A stretch of DNA of 64,000 nt from Phylloscopus collybita (GCA_027886175.1 JAJNNQ010000028.1:434001-498000), one strand, 5' to 3'; shown: positions 25,481-36,808, counted from the stretch's first letter. Notes: generated by a model from the letters alone, not told the origin. Translations and numbers: made by a program.

Positions 25481-25879
25481 CTGGATGGAGCAGCCCCGCG
25501 GCCCTCGTGCTGGTTGGCATTGGACCCCCTCATCTCCCACCACCCCCCCAGGGCCCCCCACTACCCCCCACACCACGAGCTGCTGCCACAATCCTCCCTC
25601 TAATCCCGGGTGGCTTTTCCAGCACCGAGTCAGGGTTATGTGGATAATCCATATGTTTGCAAGGCGAAGGCTTTGGGATATCCACTGTTAATCCAATTGG
25701 CAGTGGCAGTTTGGTGCCATCGGCACAGTGTCCTGTAGGGGGGGACGCGGCTGCCCCAGCCACTGCTCCCCGGAGTTGGGAACTCCCTCGGAGCCCTGGT
25801 CCTACCCACCCCCACCCAGCCCCGGGACCCGGCTGCCCCCCACCCTGCCGAAGGAACCCAGCCTGGGAACATCCACGCG

Positions 25880-25885
25880 TTTATT
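25880..25885 (-). terminator. PLPPR3: PLPPR3 poly(A) signal
   Basis: AATAAA on the minus strand, about 740 nt after the PLPPR3 stop codon. It is the only minus-strand hexamer noticed in the expected range, and it implies a 3' UTR of roughly 0.75 kb ending near 25,860. Confidence 0.6.
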
Positions 25886-26626
25886 TGCTTTTCAAACCAC
25901 AGCAGCTCCAGCTGTTGCCCGACATATTCGCAGCCTGGAGATCCCCTCCCTGCTACCCTTAAACCTTGGCTGCAGCCCAGGGCTGCTCCTCCTGGGGCAA
26001 AGCTCAGCCCCCACTGCACCCCCACCCCGATACCCCCCTCTCCTCCAGTCCCTGCAGTATTTACAGCCTCTGCATGCCCAGAACCAGGGCACTGGGCAGA
26101 TCCCCCCTTCCCAGCATGTTCACCACCAGGCTTCCTCACACAGACTGGTGGTGCAGGATGGGGGGGTATCACAGGACCCCCAGCACCCACAACCCCCCAC
26201 ATGAGCTAGGGCCTGCTGCCCCACAGCAGCCTCTTCCCCCTGTTAAACCCCTTAATCTAGTTCTCCCCGAAGCCCTTCAGCACCATTTGTCCCTCCCCAC
26301 TCCCCTACAGACATCCACTTCCAGAGCCGGAATAAAATAACCCCTCGGAAATGTCAGCACCAGTGTTAGAGAGAAAAAGAAAGTCAAAAGTGCTTGGAGC
26401 TGCCCAGCCACACAGCCTGTGTGGGGGGCAGAGCCCCATCAGCTGCCTGAGCAGGAGCAGGGTCCCGTGCTGGGGGTCCCACAGATGTCTCAGCTGGCTC
26501 AGCGTGGCCGTGCTGCTCGAGAGCAAAGCCAGCCCTGTCCTGCTGTCCCCCACAGAGGGGCCCCGGCATCACAGAGCCCCCCCCAGATCAGGGCAGGGGC
26601 GTGGGGCCCTGGCAAGGCACCGGGGC

Positions 26627-29600
26627 TCAGTCCTTAAACCTGCGCCCTGCCTGCATCTTCTTGTAGTACAGGTCCACCTCGCTGTCCGCCGTCCCGTCCC
26701 GCTCGGCCGGCTTCCTCCTCAGCGTGGAGTCACGGCTGGCCGTGGCCAGTAGCCCCTCAGGGGGGGCCTCCACCCGCTCCCCACCACCCCCTGCTGCCCC
26801 CGGGATGGCGGCCAGGCTGCCGTAGCGTGGCTCGTCTTGCTCCATGTCGCTGACAGAGGAGCCAGGGGAGACACCGGCGCTCTTGGCCGGGCGGAAGCCG
26901 TGGAAATCCTTCCCCACCTCACCCAGCTCGTAGGTGTCTGGCCCCTCTGGCCCCTTCGGCCCCGACTTCCACTCCCAGGGCCCGTTGCCAGCTGAGAGGT
27001 GGACAACAGGGTGGTGAGGGGCGTGAGCGTCGATGGTGATGATGCTGGAGCTGTCCCGCTCGGAGGGCGAGCGGTACTGAGAGGAGTCAGAGCTGGTGGA
27101 GGACGAGGACGTCTCCGAGTGCTTGGGGGTGACAGAGACAAGGCTCTGCTGCTTGGACATGGCGATGACCTGCATCAGGCGCGGGGGGTTGGCCACCCGC
27201 TGCGCTCCCCCCTTCTCTGCCACCATCACCCACTTGGCCCTCACGGCCGCTCCGCTGCCGGCCGCGGCCCCGGCGCCTGCCTGGCTCTCCTCGGGGATGT
27301 GCACCAGCTGCGAGGCGCCCGGCCGGGGCTGGATGAGCACGCGGGGCCCCATGGCCGCCCGCTCGGCCGAGCGCGCCTGCACCGTGGGGTACAGGGAGGG
27401 GGGCACCTCCTCACCGGGCTCCCCCACACCCCGGCCCTGCGCCGCCTCCTCCGCCAGCGTCATGCTCCGGCCCTCCAGCGACTTCTGCTTCCACTCCGTG
27501 ATGAGCTGCTTCGAGCGGGAGGCGTCCACGGGGACGTGGATGGTCATGTGGCGCCGCGCGGGGTCATCCATGGAGGGCGTGTTGACACGGGGCAGGGTGT
27601 TGCTGAAGGTCACCATGTTCTCCTTGCCCATAGGGCTGCGGGGGGCCAGCAGGTCCACGTCCACGCTGGCCCTCTTCAGGCTGCCCAGGGAGTTCTTCTC
27701 GCGCGGCACCGGCCGTGCCGCCTCCTCCAGCCGCGCCTGCGGGTTCAGCTCGTCGGTGCTCACCGACTTGTTCTGGTGGTAGACAGAATCGTGGCCCCGC
27801 TGCGTCAGCGCCCGCAGCGCGTCCTTGGCTGGTGCCTGTGTGGGGACCCGCTCCGTCGGGGCACGGAAGTTGCCGACAGCGTGGAAAGCCTGTGGGAAGG
27901 GGAACCATAGAATCCTAGAGTGCTTTGTGTTGGAAAGGACTTTTAAAGGTCATCTAGTCCAATGCCCCTGCCACAGGCAGGGACAGCTTCCACTAGACCA
28001 GGTTGCTTCAAGCCCTGTCCAGCCTGGCCTTGAACACTTGCAGGGATGGGATGTCCACAGCTGCTCTGGAGAGTGTGGAGTCAAATGGCCCCACCAGCAC
28101 CCCCAGCCCCCTCCCTGGGCCAGGAGCAGGACCGGCACCCACCAGGTAGGCGGCAATGCCAGCGCCGATCAGGAAGCCCACGTAGACATCGGCGGGGTGG
28201 CTGCGGTACTGGGTGATCTGGGTCAGGCCACAGATGCCGGCGGCAATGGCGAAGGCGAAGACCAGGATAGGCTTGAGGAGTTTGGTGCTGTCCGAGATGA
28301 TGGAGTTGAAATACATCTGGGGCAGGAACAGGCCGTTAGTCACAGCCCAGCCATGCACAGAGCTTTGAGGGCATGTGGGACTGCAGGTGCCTGCACACAC
28401 ACCCAGCACGGGCACAGCAATATTGTGCAGAGCTTGTCTGAGCCCAGAGGAGAGGGACACAGCTGCCAATGGCAGGGGACTCGTGCTGCCCCAAGCCAGC
28501 ATGTGCCAGGCAATGCCGGGAACTCACCGACACATAGACGGCAGCGAAAGCCGAGAGTGTCGCATGCTGGGATGGGAAGGTCTTCCTGCAGGGAGAAGGG
28601 ATATGGTTGGGACAGGGCAGGAGGGCTGGCAGTGCAGCACAGGGCTCCCTTGGCAGGTACCTGGCTGAGAGGATGGCGTGCTTGTCAGTGCCTGAGCAGA
28701 TGTCCTGGGTGATGTAGGGGTTGGCGTCGCAGGGGGTGCCCAGGAGTGTGTAGTTAGGCTTGCAGACAGTCAGGAAGAAAGGAGCGTGGTATCCTGTGGC
28801 CAGCTGGATGATGTCTGTCACCAGGGCTGTGGCACAGAGCCCAAACACGTGGACACCTGGGGATGGCAGGAATGGGACAGTGCGTAACCCCCATCCCACG
28901 TGGGGCAGCCAGGACTCACCCAGCCTTGGGGCACCCACTGGAATGGGTCCGGTGCAGTGTCCAGACTCTGGGTAGGGTCATGCTCCAGCTCTCACAGCCA
29001 GGATGGCCTCACATCCCCTCCAGCCCCCAGGTCCTGTCCAGGCTGTGGCACAACGTACCCACAAACCTGACGGTGCGGCGCAGGAAGGAGTTGAAGTTGC
29101 AGCCGCCGGCGTTGATGCTGCCCTCGGCACCGGCACGGCCCTTCAGCCGGGACTGCAGGCAGTACACCATGCCCTCCCCGACCATGATCTGGGAAGGAAT
29201 CGCTGGCTCAGCTGGGACTGGGGGGTGGGGGGCTGGGTTGTTGGCAGAGCCACCAGATGGATGCTGGACAGCGCCAGGCACCGGCACCCCAACCCCTGGC
29301 TCTGTCCCCATCCCAAGACAGGACAAGCCCGGACGCACCGAGGCGGCGGGCGCGGCGAAGGCCAGGCTGAGCAGCATCAGCAGCGGGATGAGCTCCTCGT
29401 TGGTCTCCACGTAGGGCATGGAGAGCGCCCGGTCGTGGCACTGGAAGCCCACCTTGGCCGGCTTGAAAAGGTCCGTCAGCTCCAGGAAATAGAGCGTCAC
29501 GACGGAGGAGGCCACGATGGGCAGCTGTGGGGGAGAGAGGGGGGGACCGACGCAGCCCCGGAGTGATGGCACCGCACAGCCCCACCAGAACGGGGCACAG

Positions 29601-29745
29601 AGCCCAACCAGGGCCTGGGACAGAGCCCCCTGCACAGCTCCCACCCCAAGCCCACCCACCCCAGACCCACCTCCACGAAGTAGAAGCAGGGCAGGAGTGT
29701 CATGCTGTCCTTGGGGGCACGAGCTTTCTCCTTAGGGGGGATCAT
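26627..29745 (-). CDS. PLPPR3: Phospholipid phosphatase-related protein type 3 (PLPPR3/PRG2)
   Basis: This is a neuronal six-pass membrane protein of the lipid-phosphate-phosphatase-related family with a long cytoplasmic tail. Coding exons, 5' to 3' on the minus strand, are 29745-29671, 29524-29339, 29188-29059, 28856-28661, 28585-28528, 28316-28143 and 27889-26627. Phase closes to 693 aa, against 718 in human. Start [15 protein letters not shown] aligns with the human N-terminus. The family is thought not to dephosphorylate lipids, and the sequence agrees: the second motif reads PSQH (S201-Q202-H203) rather than SGH, and in the third motif (RSHPAD, 253-258) Ser254 stands where active enzymes have the catalytic His. 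The last exon encodes the whole tail of about 420 residues, rich in Ser and ending in [10 protein letters not shown]. The glutamate-rich box of mammalian PLPPR3 is absent: the sequence there reads [18 protein letters not shown]1 element sits just upstream of the last exon. Confidence 0.95.
27905..28078 (-). mobile_element. CR1 LINE 3' end in PLPPR3 last intron
   Basis: On the plus strand it reads CATAGAATCC, TTGGAAAGGACTTTTAAAGG, CATCTAGTCCAATGCCCC, ACTAGACCAGGTTGC and onward. This is the reverse complement of the CR1 3' end, so the element is in sense with PLPPR3. Its tail finishes about 15 nt before the acceptor of the last coding exon (27889). Confidence 0.9.
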
Positions 29746-29788
29746 GGTCCTGGGCAGGCGCAGGGGTCCCACCGGGCTGTGCCTCCAC

Positions 29789-30424
29789 CCTGCGGGGGCA
29801 CAAGAGTCACCGCATGGCAGGGGGATGGGTCACCACGGTCACCTCTGGTCACCCCTCCAGTCCCTGACCCTGCAGGGGTACAGACACCCCGGGTCACTCC
29901 CGGTCACCCCCAGCTCACACCACTGCCCCTGCTCACCAGAGACACAGCCCGAACTGGGGGTGCCAGCGCCCCGGGGGGTGCCCAGCCCAGTTAGGGGCTG
30001 TGACAACAGGTGGGGCGGAGGCTCGTCTGTCGCGACAGGCGGTCAGTACCGCGACAGGCGGGGAAGCCGCTGCGGAGGGCGTGCAGAGGGGGTGTGCCGC
30101 CCGCAGAGCCGCGCCGGGGAAGGGGTTCCCCGAGCCCCCCCGGCCCAGCCCCACGAGATTGCACCGAGCCCGTGCTGCGAAATGAGGGGGGGAGGATAAC
30201 GAGGATGGAGCAACGAAAGGGCAAGGGCGAGGGGCAGTGAAAGGGGGGGAAATAACGGGGGATTAAGCGGGGGTATAACCGGGAGGGCGGGGGGCGCAGC
30301 AGGGAACCTCCCCTTGGAAGGCACGGTGCCGCAGCCGCGGGCGGGGGTCTGGGCCGAGGGATGGGAGGGGGTGTCGGGGGAGGGAGGAGCGGCCCTTTGT
30401 GCCGGTCCGTGCCCCCCACTCACC
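29789..30424 (-). other. PLPPR3: PLPPR3 5' UTR intron (inferred)
   Basis: On the minus strand a good donor (GAG|GTGAGT, exon end 30424) inside a CpG island can pair with an acceptor (CGCAG|GGTGG, exon start 29789) 44 nt before the start codon. This would make a noncoding first exon and a roughly 0.63-kb leader intron. It is inferred from splice-site quality only. Confidence 0.5.
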
Positions 30425-30760
30425 TCAGCGGCGGCCCCGGGGCGCAGCGGGGCGGGGGGCTGCGGTAGCGGCGGCGAGGGGGGGGGATGTCCCCGGGATC
30501 CGGGATGCTCCTGCCTCGGCGGAGCACGGGGAGCGGCGGCTTCCTCCGCCCCCGCCGCCTCCTCCTCCTCCTTCTCCTCCTCCCTCGCCCGCCGCCCCCC
30601 GCTCCGCCCCGCCGCCCCCGGCCCCTCCCGGGGCGGCGAGCCCCCGCCGAGCCCCCATCGAGCCCCCGCCCGTCCAGGGATGGGGGTCTGGGGGGGTCGA
30701 GGGAGGTTCGGGGGGTCGGGGGGGTGGAACGAGGCGAGACAAAGGGCCGGGCGGGGCTGA
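30020..30760 (-). promoter_or_regulatory. PLPPR3: PLPPR3 promoter CpG island
   Basis: Dense CpG sequence with G-rich tracts surrounds the inferred noncoding first exon. No TATA box was identified. The transcription start is probably within 30,430-30,700. Confidence 0.55.
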
Positions 30761-32690
30761 AGACAGCCGAGGGACCGACCTCTCTCCGCACCGCTCCGCA
30801 TCCCGGACCGTGCCCAGGCACCGGGGGGCTCGGGGGGTCCCGGGGCAGCCCCCAACCCGGGCTGCCTCCACCGTCAGCCCCCTGATCAACCCTTGTCCCG
30901 CTGTGCTGCGGGGGGGCTGCCCCCGCCCCAAGGCCGCTCCTGCCCTGCTGAGCCCCCTCCCCTGCCCTGGGCCTGTGGGGACCTGAGGGGTGCCCTAGCG
31001 GGGGTCCCGCATCACGGGGGTGCATGACCCCCAAACTCAAGCCCCCAGAACTCTGCCAGCCCCACCTGGCTCTGTCGGCCGGGAGGCACCTGCCCTGCCT
31101 GCCCTGGCACCCGAGGGCTTGGGGGGGACTCGGCAGAGAGTCCTGGACCCAGCTCATGAGTAGCCCCAGGGACAGTGCCGGGGGCCACCCTCATCAGAAG
31201 CCTTGTGCCAGGGGCTCCCCAAGCAGGAGCCTTGAGTCTCCCAAATTTTGGGCCCGGGGAGGTGGGTGCAGCTCCCTTTGCTTTCTCTGGAGGCTCCCAG
31301 CACCACCTGGCACAGGCAGCAGCACCCCAGCCCCGTCTGCCCGTGCCCTCGCCCTGCAGAGGATGCTGCCAACCCAATATCCCACCCTGTACCCCATTCC
31401 CTGCACCCCACACTCACCTGCTCCCCCCAACCGCCCCCTGCCCACCCTCTCACGGTCCTGTCCGGGGTCTGAGCAGCCCGGGCTCCACATGGTGCCCTTG
31501 TTCCATTTTTGGCCCTAAGTGGGCAGAAATCTCCCGGCATATTTAACATCTAAATCCCGAATCCCTGGAAGCTGCAATTAAGCCGCTCTCCCTGCAGAAA
31601 ATCCCCGGTTTGAGCCGGACCCGGCTGCCTCCCGCAACTCCACCACGCCGCGTGCTCCGACCCCTGCCCACCGTGTGCCACCGGCACGTGGGGACAGAGG
31701 GGAAGGGAGCCCCTGCCTGAGCCTGCAGGGTCCCCCAGCACCCGGGCCTCTCCTCCCCGATGTGTCCGGCCACCCGCTGACCATGGCTCCGGTGGCTTGG
31801 GGTGGTCGGAGGCGTCAGGGGTCGGGGCAATGGGGCGTCTGCGCAGCCGGACAAAGGGAACGCGGCAACCCGGAGCTGTAAAAGCTCGTGGAGCAGGAAA
31901 AAGAAGGAGAGGGTGGGCTCCAGCCTCTTGCGGGGTTGCACCCCCGGAGCCCTGCTCGGTCCCCGCTGCGCTGACGGGAGCACGGCCGGACCCAGCCACG
32001 GTGGCCGGTGGCCATCCCGGCCTGGGGGGAGGGCAGCGAGATTTCGAGGCGCGGTGGGAGGCACCGGGAACGAGCCCGGGAGGGGGCTCCGGGCGGCGGC
32101 TCCGGAGCTGGAGGACGCGCCGGGACCGGGCGGGAGCCGAGGCGGTGGCTCCGCTTAGTGGCACCGGGGAGAAAGGCAGAGGAGAGCGGGGCTGCACCGC
32201 CACCGGCATCCCGGACACCGCCCCTGTCGCTGCCATCACCCCTCCCATCACCGCCGCCCCCAGCCCTGCGGGAACCCCCTCGGGACGGCGGGACGGGAGG
32301 GGTTTGTATCGCTGGGCACCCACCGAGCTGGCACCCAGCACCCACCAGGGACCGACCCCCCCCAGGCCGGGCGGGGGCCCCTGCTCCTGGGGGGGGCGGG
32401 GATAAAATTCGCCGGAGCCTTCTTTTGCCAAGAGCCTGAACTTTCTCGGCATTAAAAACCCCGGCGCAGAAATCCCCAGCGGCGGGTGCCAGGGCCAGCA
32501 GCTGGGCCGGGCTGTTTCCTCCTCCCGCGCTGTTTGTGCTGGGAACTCTTGACCCCTTTTATAAGCTGAATATTTCAAAACATTTAGCCCACGCTGCGGA
32601 AACCACCCCCCGCTCCCTCCACCCCCCTTTTCCTGCCCCCCGCCCCCGCCACCCCAAACTGGACATAAAAGCGAGTCCCAGCCCCGGGTG
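30761..32690. other. PLPPR3-CFD intergenic region
   Basis: This interval of about 1.9 kb separates divergently transcribed genes. It is GC-rich, with a CpG-dense block at about 31,780-32,420. No serine-protease exon (no AAHC, DxxLL or GDSGG coding block) or other recognisable exon was seen. In mammals three neutrophil serine-protease genes occupy this position. Confidence 0.7.
32664..32670 (+). promoter_or_regulatory. CFD: CFD TATA-like box
   Basis: CATAAAA lies 98 nt upstream of the CFD start codon and predicts a start site near 32,695. A second TATA-like motif (TTTTATAAGC, about 32,557-32,566) is further upstream. Placement is by motif and spacing only. Confidence 0.55.
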
Positions 32691-32767
32691 AGCAGCGCCT
32701 GCCCCGCAGCCCCCGCTCACCCTGAGACCCCCGCACACCCCCCCAGCCGGGCAGAGACCCTGCAGCC

Positions 32768-34608
32768 ATGGGACCGAGTCCTGCTCCCGTCCTTGTCCTC
32801 GCTCTGCTGCTGCTGCTCTGGGCCCCGGTGAACGGTGAGTGCAGCCCCTGCTCCCCAGGGCAGTGACATGGCACCGGGGTGCTGCCCAGCTCCCCAGCTC
32901 CTGCCTCCACCTGCAGCCAGGTGCTAGGGCAGCCCACAGGGAGGGCTCCAGGGATCCCGGGAAGGGACCACGGGAGTGACGCTGCCCGTGCCCCTCAGCT
33001 GACCCAGCTCTTTCCCGCAGGGCAGCCCCGGGGTCGGATCCTGAGGGGCTCTGTAGCCAAGCCCCACCTGAAGCCGTACATGGCCTCGCTGCAGCTGGAC
33101 GGGCAGCACGTCTGTGGGGGCTTCCTCATCGCCGAGCAGTGGGTGCTGAGCGCTGCCCACTGCACCGAGGAGACGTGAGTGTGTGTGGGGGTCAGGGCAC
33201 GGCTGGGGGGCGCTGCTGGACTCAGGCCAGATCCCACCCCATAGCCTCGAGCCTGGCCTCAGAGTGTGGGACTCAGCTCCCATCTGCAGCAGGGACTGGG
33301 CAGGGGCTGCAGGACATCTCGGAGCTCCCTGGTGGGCTCTCTGCTCCCCCACAGCACCCCATTTCCATGGCTGGGTGCAGTGACACACCTGGCTGTTTGT
33401 CCCACGCTCTGACTCTCTTGCAGGGATGGCAAACTCTTCCAGGTGCTGCTGGGAGCCCACTCACTGACGGAACCGGAGCCCCACAAACGCCTGTACCAAG
33501 TGCGCGCCCAGTTCCCCCACCCTGGCAGCAACATCCACAACAACAAGGATGACCTTCTGCTCCTCCAGGTGGGCTGGTGGCCAATGGGACCCTCCTCCTC
33601 ACTAGGCACAGCCCCGTTCCTGGAGATCCCCCTGTCCCTTGGGACCCTGCAGGGTCACTGACTGGCCAGGGGAAATCCTCATGGTCAGGCTGGGCCTGGT
33701 TCCCCCGTCCACCCCTCCCCGTCCCATGGGACCATCCCTGCTTCCCCCACCAGAGACCTTTGAGCTGTGTCCCAATGCCTCCACCTTCCTCATAGCTCCA
33801 GCTCTGCTCTCCATCCCAGGGCTCCAGTGAGGATATGAAGCCCTGAGAGTGGCTGAGGCCAGGGTGGTCTCGATACCAAGGCTGGGCTCACTGTGCCCTG
33901 CTGGGTCCTGGGCACAGCTGCCGTCCCTGTGACCTGGGTCCCCTCTGCCTTTGTTTGTGGCAGCTGGAGGAGAAAGCGGAGCTGAACGCGGACGTGCGGG
34001 TGCTGCCCTTCCAGCGGGAGGACAGGGACGTTGCGGCCGACACGGTGTGCGAGGTGGCGGGATGGGGCACCACCGACCACAGCGGCAGCCGGCCCGACAA
34101 GCTGCACCAGCTGGAGCGGCCGGTGATCAGCCGCGACGTCTGCAACCACCGCACCCGCCACGACGGCACCATCACCCGCAACATGATGTGCACCGACTCC
34201 CGCAGGAAGGACACCTGCAAGGTACCGCACGCACCCCCGGAGGGCTGGGAGGGGCGAGAGGGAACAATGCCCGGAGCCTGGGAGAGGCGAGGGGCTGCAG
34301 AGCGGGAGGGGACAATGTGAGTGCCTCCTGTGCTGGCTGCTGCAGAGCAGCTCACAGGAGCCTGGAGGCAGGAATGAAGGGTGGGAGATGGGCTGGGCTG
34401 TCCTTGGCCGTACTGATGAGGTTTGGTCCTGCAGGGAGACTCCGGTGGCCCCCTGGTCTGTGGCGGGGTGGCCGAGGGAGTGGTCACGGCCGGCTCCCGC
34501 GTCTGTGGCAACTACAAGAAACCGGCCATCTACACCCGCATCGCCCCCTACGCGGCCTGGATCGACGGCGTCATGGCCTCCGCAGATGGGGAGGGGGACA
34601 CTCGCTGA
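32768..34608 (+). CDS. CFD: Complement factor D (adipsin), secreted serine protease
   Basis: Factor D cleaves factor B bound to C3b and so builds the alternative-pathway C3 convertase. Coding exons are 32768-32834, 33021-33174, 33424-33568, 33964-34221 and 34435-34608, which close to 265 aa (human 253). Residues 1-23 or so form a hydrophobic signal peptide; a GQPRGR-type segment ends at R28, and the mature chain starts at Ile29. The catalytic triad is His69 (AAHC), Asp117 (KDDLLLL) and Ser211 (GDSGGPL). Asp205 is the trypsin-like S1 residue (chymotrypsin 189). Factor-D self-inhibition features partly persist: Ser109 (position 94) and Arg230 (218) are kept, but position 215 is Ala227 instead of Ser. 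The new N-terminus reads ILRG, not ILGG. The exon phases (1-2-0-0) are those of this protease group. The C-terminal tail [10 protein letters not shown] is longer than human. Identity rests on [13 protein letters not shown] and overall similarity. Confidence 0.94.
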
Positions 34609-34898
34609 GGGCACCCAGGGACCTGCTCCATGCCACGGCTTGCTGCTGCCAGCACGGCCAGAGCGCCCACAGTGCCGCCCCACTGCGTGCCACGGGCTCC
34701 CACTGCTGCCCACCCCGCTGCCACAGCGTCCCCACAAAGCCAGGAGGAGGGCTGGGCCAGGGGACCAGTGAGGAACCAAGGAATGGGGTCCCTGGCCCCC
34801 CACTGACAAAGCACAGGGCCCGGGTGGGGGAGAACTGGGGGTCACAGCCCTCAACAGGCTTTGCTGAAGGTGCCCAGAATGCCGCCCGCGACCGCTGC

Positions 34899-34904
34899 AA
34901 TAAA
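34899..34904 (+). terminator. CFD: CFD poly(A) signal
   Basis: AATAAA lies 291 nt after the CFD stop and is followed by GT-rich sequence; cleavage is expected near 34,920. Confidence 0.75.
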
Positions 34905-34924
34905 GTGATGATGATTCCTGCAGA

Positions 34925-36270
34925 GCTGCTGGGCTGGAGGAGTGGGGTGAGGGAGGGAGCTGGGGGGGTCTGCACAAGGAGCCCCTGCCCGGGGGAAGCT
35001 GGACATGGGGTGGGACGTGCTGAGGTTGTGCCCTTGGGGACAACATGGCCTCGGGTGGGAGCAGGGGACACATCCTGCAGTGTGGCCACCATGTGATGGA
35101 GATCTGGGACCTCCCACAGGGCCATTGTGTGAGTATTTGGGAAAGCAGGATCTGCCTGTTGCTGATATGGCAGTGACAGCCCTGCCTGCCAAGGTGGGAT
35201 CCGTGCTGGAGCCCAGCAGGATTCTCACTGGGACCCTCGTGTCCCAGGAGCTGAGGGGCAGGGCAGGGCAGAGCCCCCACCTTCCCACCAAATCCCTGCT
35301 CACCCCCAGACCCCTGCTCTCCCACTGCCCTTTTTGGAGAGAGCAGGGCCAAGGCACAAGAGATGGGAGCAGGGCAGCAGCAGGGCCCAGGGCACTGCCA
35401 GACCCTTCCAGTCCCACCCCAGGAGCTCTTGGTCAGCAGGGGGCTAAGGGGGAACACCACTGTGTCTCCATCCCTGTTCTGTGCTGCTGTTCCCTGTTAC
35501 CAATCAAACATTAAATAACCCCAAACCTGTTCTGTAAGGAGCTCACAGAGGGCCCGGTTTGAGTTTTACTTACAGGGGAAAAGAGCCTTAATAAGGTACA
35601 GTTTCCTAATTAGCCATTTGATTGTCCCTAATTACCAGCAGAGCGGAGGGGGAGAGGTCTGTGCAGCTCTTACAGCTCTGTGCAGCGAAACATTTGCTGG
35701 AGTCGAGGGATGAACTCTGTCACAAGCTCCAGTTCTCAAGAATAATGAAATTGTGGTTCCAGAGGGAAAGGAATGTACTAAGACTGGCTCACTCCCTCTC
35801 TTAAACAGTCTGTGGGGACCTGGAACTGCTGGCTGGGATGCAGCAGCAGAAGGCTCCAGGCATTTCTCCCAAAGAACTGAAGGACTCCTGGGAGAGGAGC
35901 GGGCCCAGATCACCCCTAAAGGGCTGGGGCTGCACAGGCACAGCCACGCTGGCTCCAGGAGGTTGTGATTTGATTTCCTGCCCGGGGCAGCAGCAGCTGA
36001 GGGCAAGGCAGGGCAAAAGTCTGAAAGGTTTTTGGCTGCTCCTCCTCTTGGCACGCTAAAGTGTCCAGCCTTGCTGAAACTGGAGGCTTACACAACCCCA
36101 AGGATCTGATGTTTTTTCCTCGAGTGTCCATAAGGTGAACCTTGAAAACATCCATTTGCCCTTTTTCCAACGATGGTGGTTCCTTTGCTGACAGATGCTC
36201 TGGCAGCCCTCCTGTGGCTCCACTGCTGGGTGGCCACGTCACACCACAGAAACAAACCACATGGTTCTGT
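34925..36270. other. CFD-MED16 intergenic region
   Basis: This lies between the 3' ends of convergent genes. No exon, RNA gene or clear repeat was recognised. A short AT-richer block at about 35,500-35,660 stands out in the otherwise GC-rich sequence, but nothing in it could be named. Confidence 0.65.
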
Positions 36271-36287
36271 ACAAAATTAGGAGAATT

Positions 36288-36293
36288 TTTATT
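36288..36293 (-). terminator. MED16: MED16 poly(A) signal
   Basis: AATAAA on the minus strand about 520 nt after the MED16 stop, implying a 3' UTR of about 0.54 kb. Confidence 0.65.
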
Positions 36294-36808
36294 TACAACA
36301 GCAAGAGGCAGAGGGAGGGTTCACTCCAGGCAGCAGCACTCATATTCCTGCTCCCATCCAACACTGATGGGCACACAGGAACCAGCTCCTGTCTCAGAGA
36401 CAAGGTTGCTGAGGGATCAAGGGTGCCCAGCCCATGTGGCACTTCCCAAGCAGCCAGGGGCACAGGATGGGTGTGAGGTACCACTTGTGCTCCCCTCACC
36501 TGCTGCCCCATCACCACTCTGCCCAGGCCAGGGCAGCTGCCAGGATGTTGCTGCTCTGCTGGCACAGCCCCAAAACGCAGCCAGGCTCTCCCTTCCTGGG
36601 CCCCAAATGATGGGGAAACCTCTGGCATTCCTTTCCAGCTCTTCCCTGGTAAAAGAAGCAGAGCTCCCTCAGCTCTTTTCCAGCACAGCTCAACCAAGGA
36701 CAAGCAGCAGCAGCTTTGAGGGAGAGGAGCTGCCCATTCCCTTGTCCCAAAACTTCTGTGAAGGGAGCCCCATGCAGCTCTTGGCCCCCACTGCACCTCA
36801 GGAAAGGC

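Larger units (their letters stand above)
23606..25859. other. PTBP1-PLPPR3 intergenic region
   Basis: The two genes converge here. No exon with family similarity was seen on either strand. The left part (to about 24,200) is ordinary unique sequence and the middle (24,300-25,480) is very GC- and CpG-rich. Long overlapping reading frames occur on both strands in the GC-rich part, but none resembles a protein family, and open frames are expected by chance at this composition. Confidence 0.7.

Noticed and set aside
26330..26336. Plus-strand AATAAA near the PLPPR3 3' UTR
   Set aside because: No plus-strand gene is present to use it; PLPPR3 is on the minus strand.
26999..27910. 303-codon plus-strand frame
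   Set aside because: Exact antisense shadow of the large PLPPR3 last exon.
31550..32578. 342-codon minus-strand open frame upstream of CFD
   Set aside because: GC-driven frame with random composition, searched for a lost neutrophil protease; no AAHC, DxxLL or GDSGG motifs.
33790..35460. 556-codon open frame on the minus strand over CFD
   Set aside because: It runs antisense through CFD exons and introns, mirrors their codon bias, has no family resemblance and no splice support.
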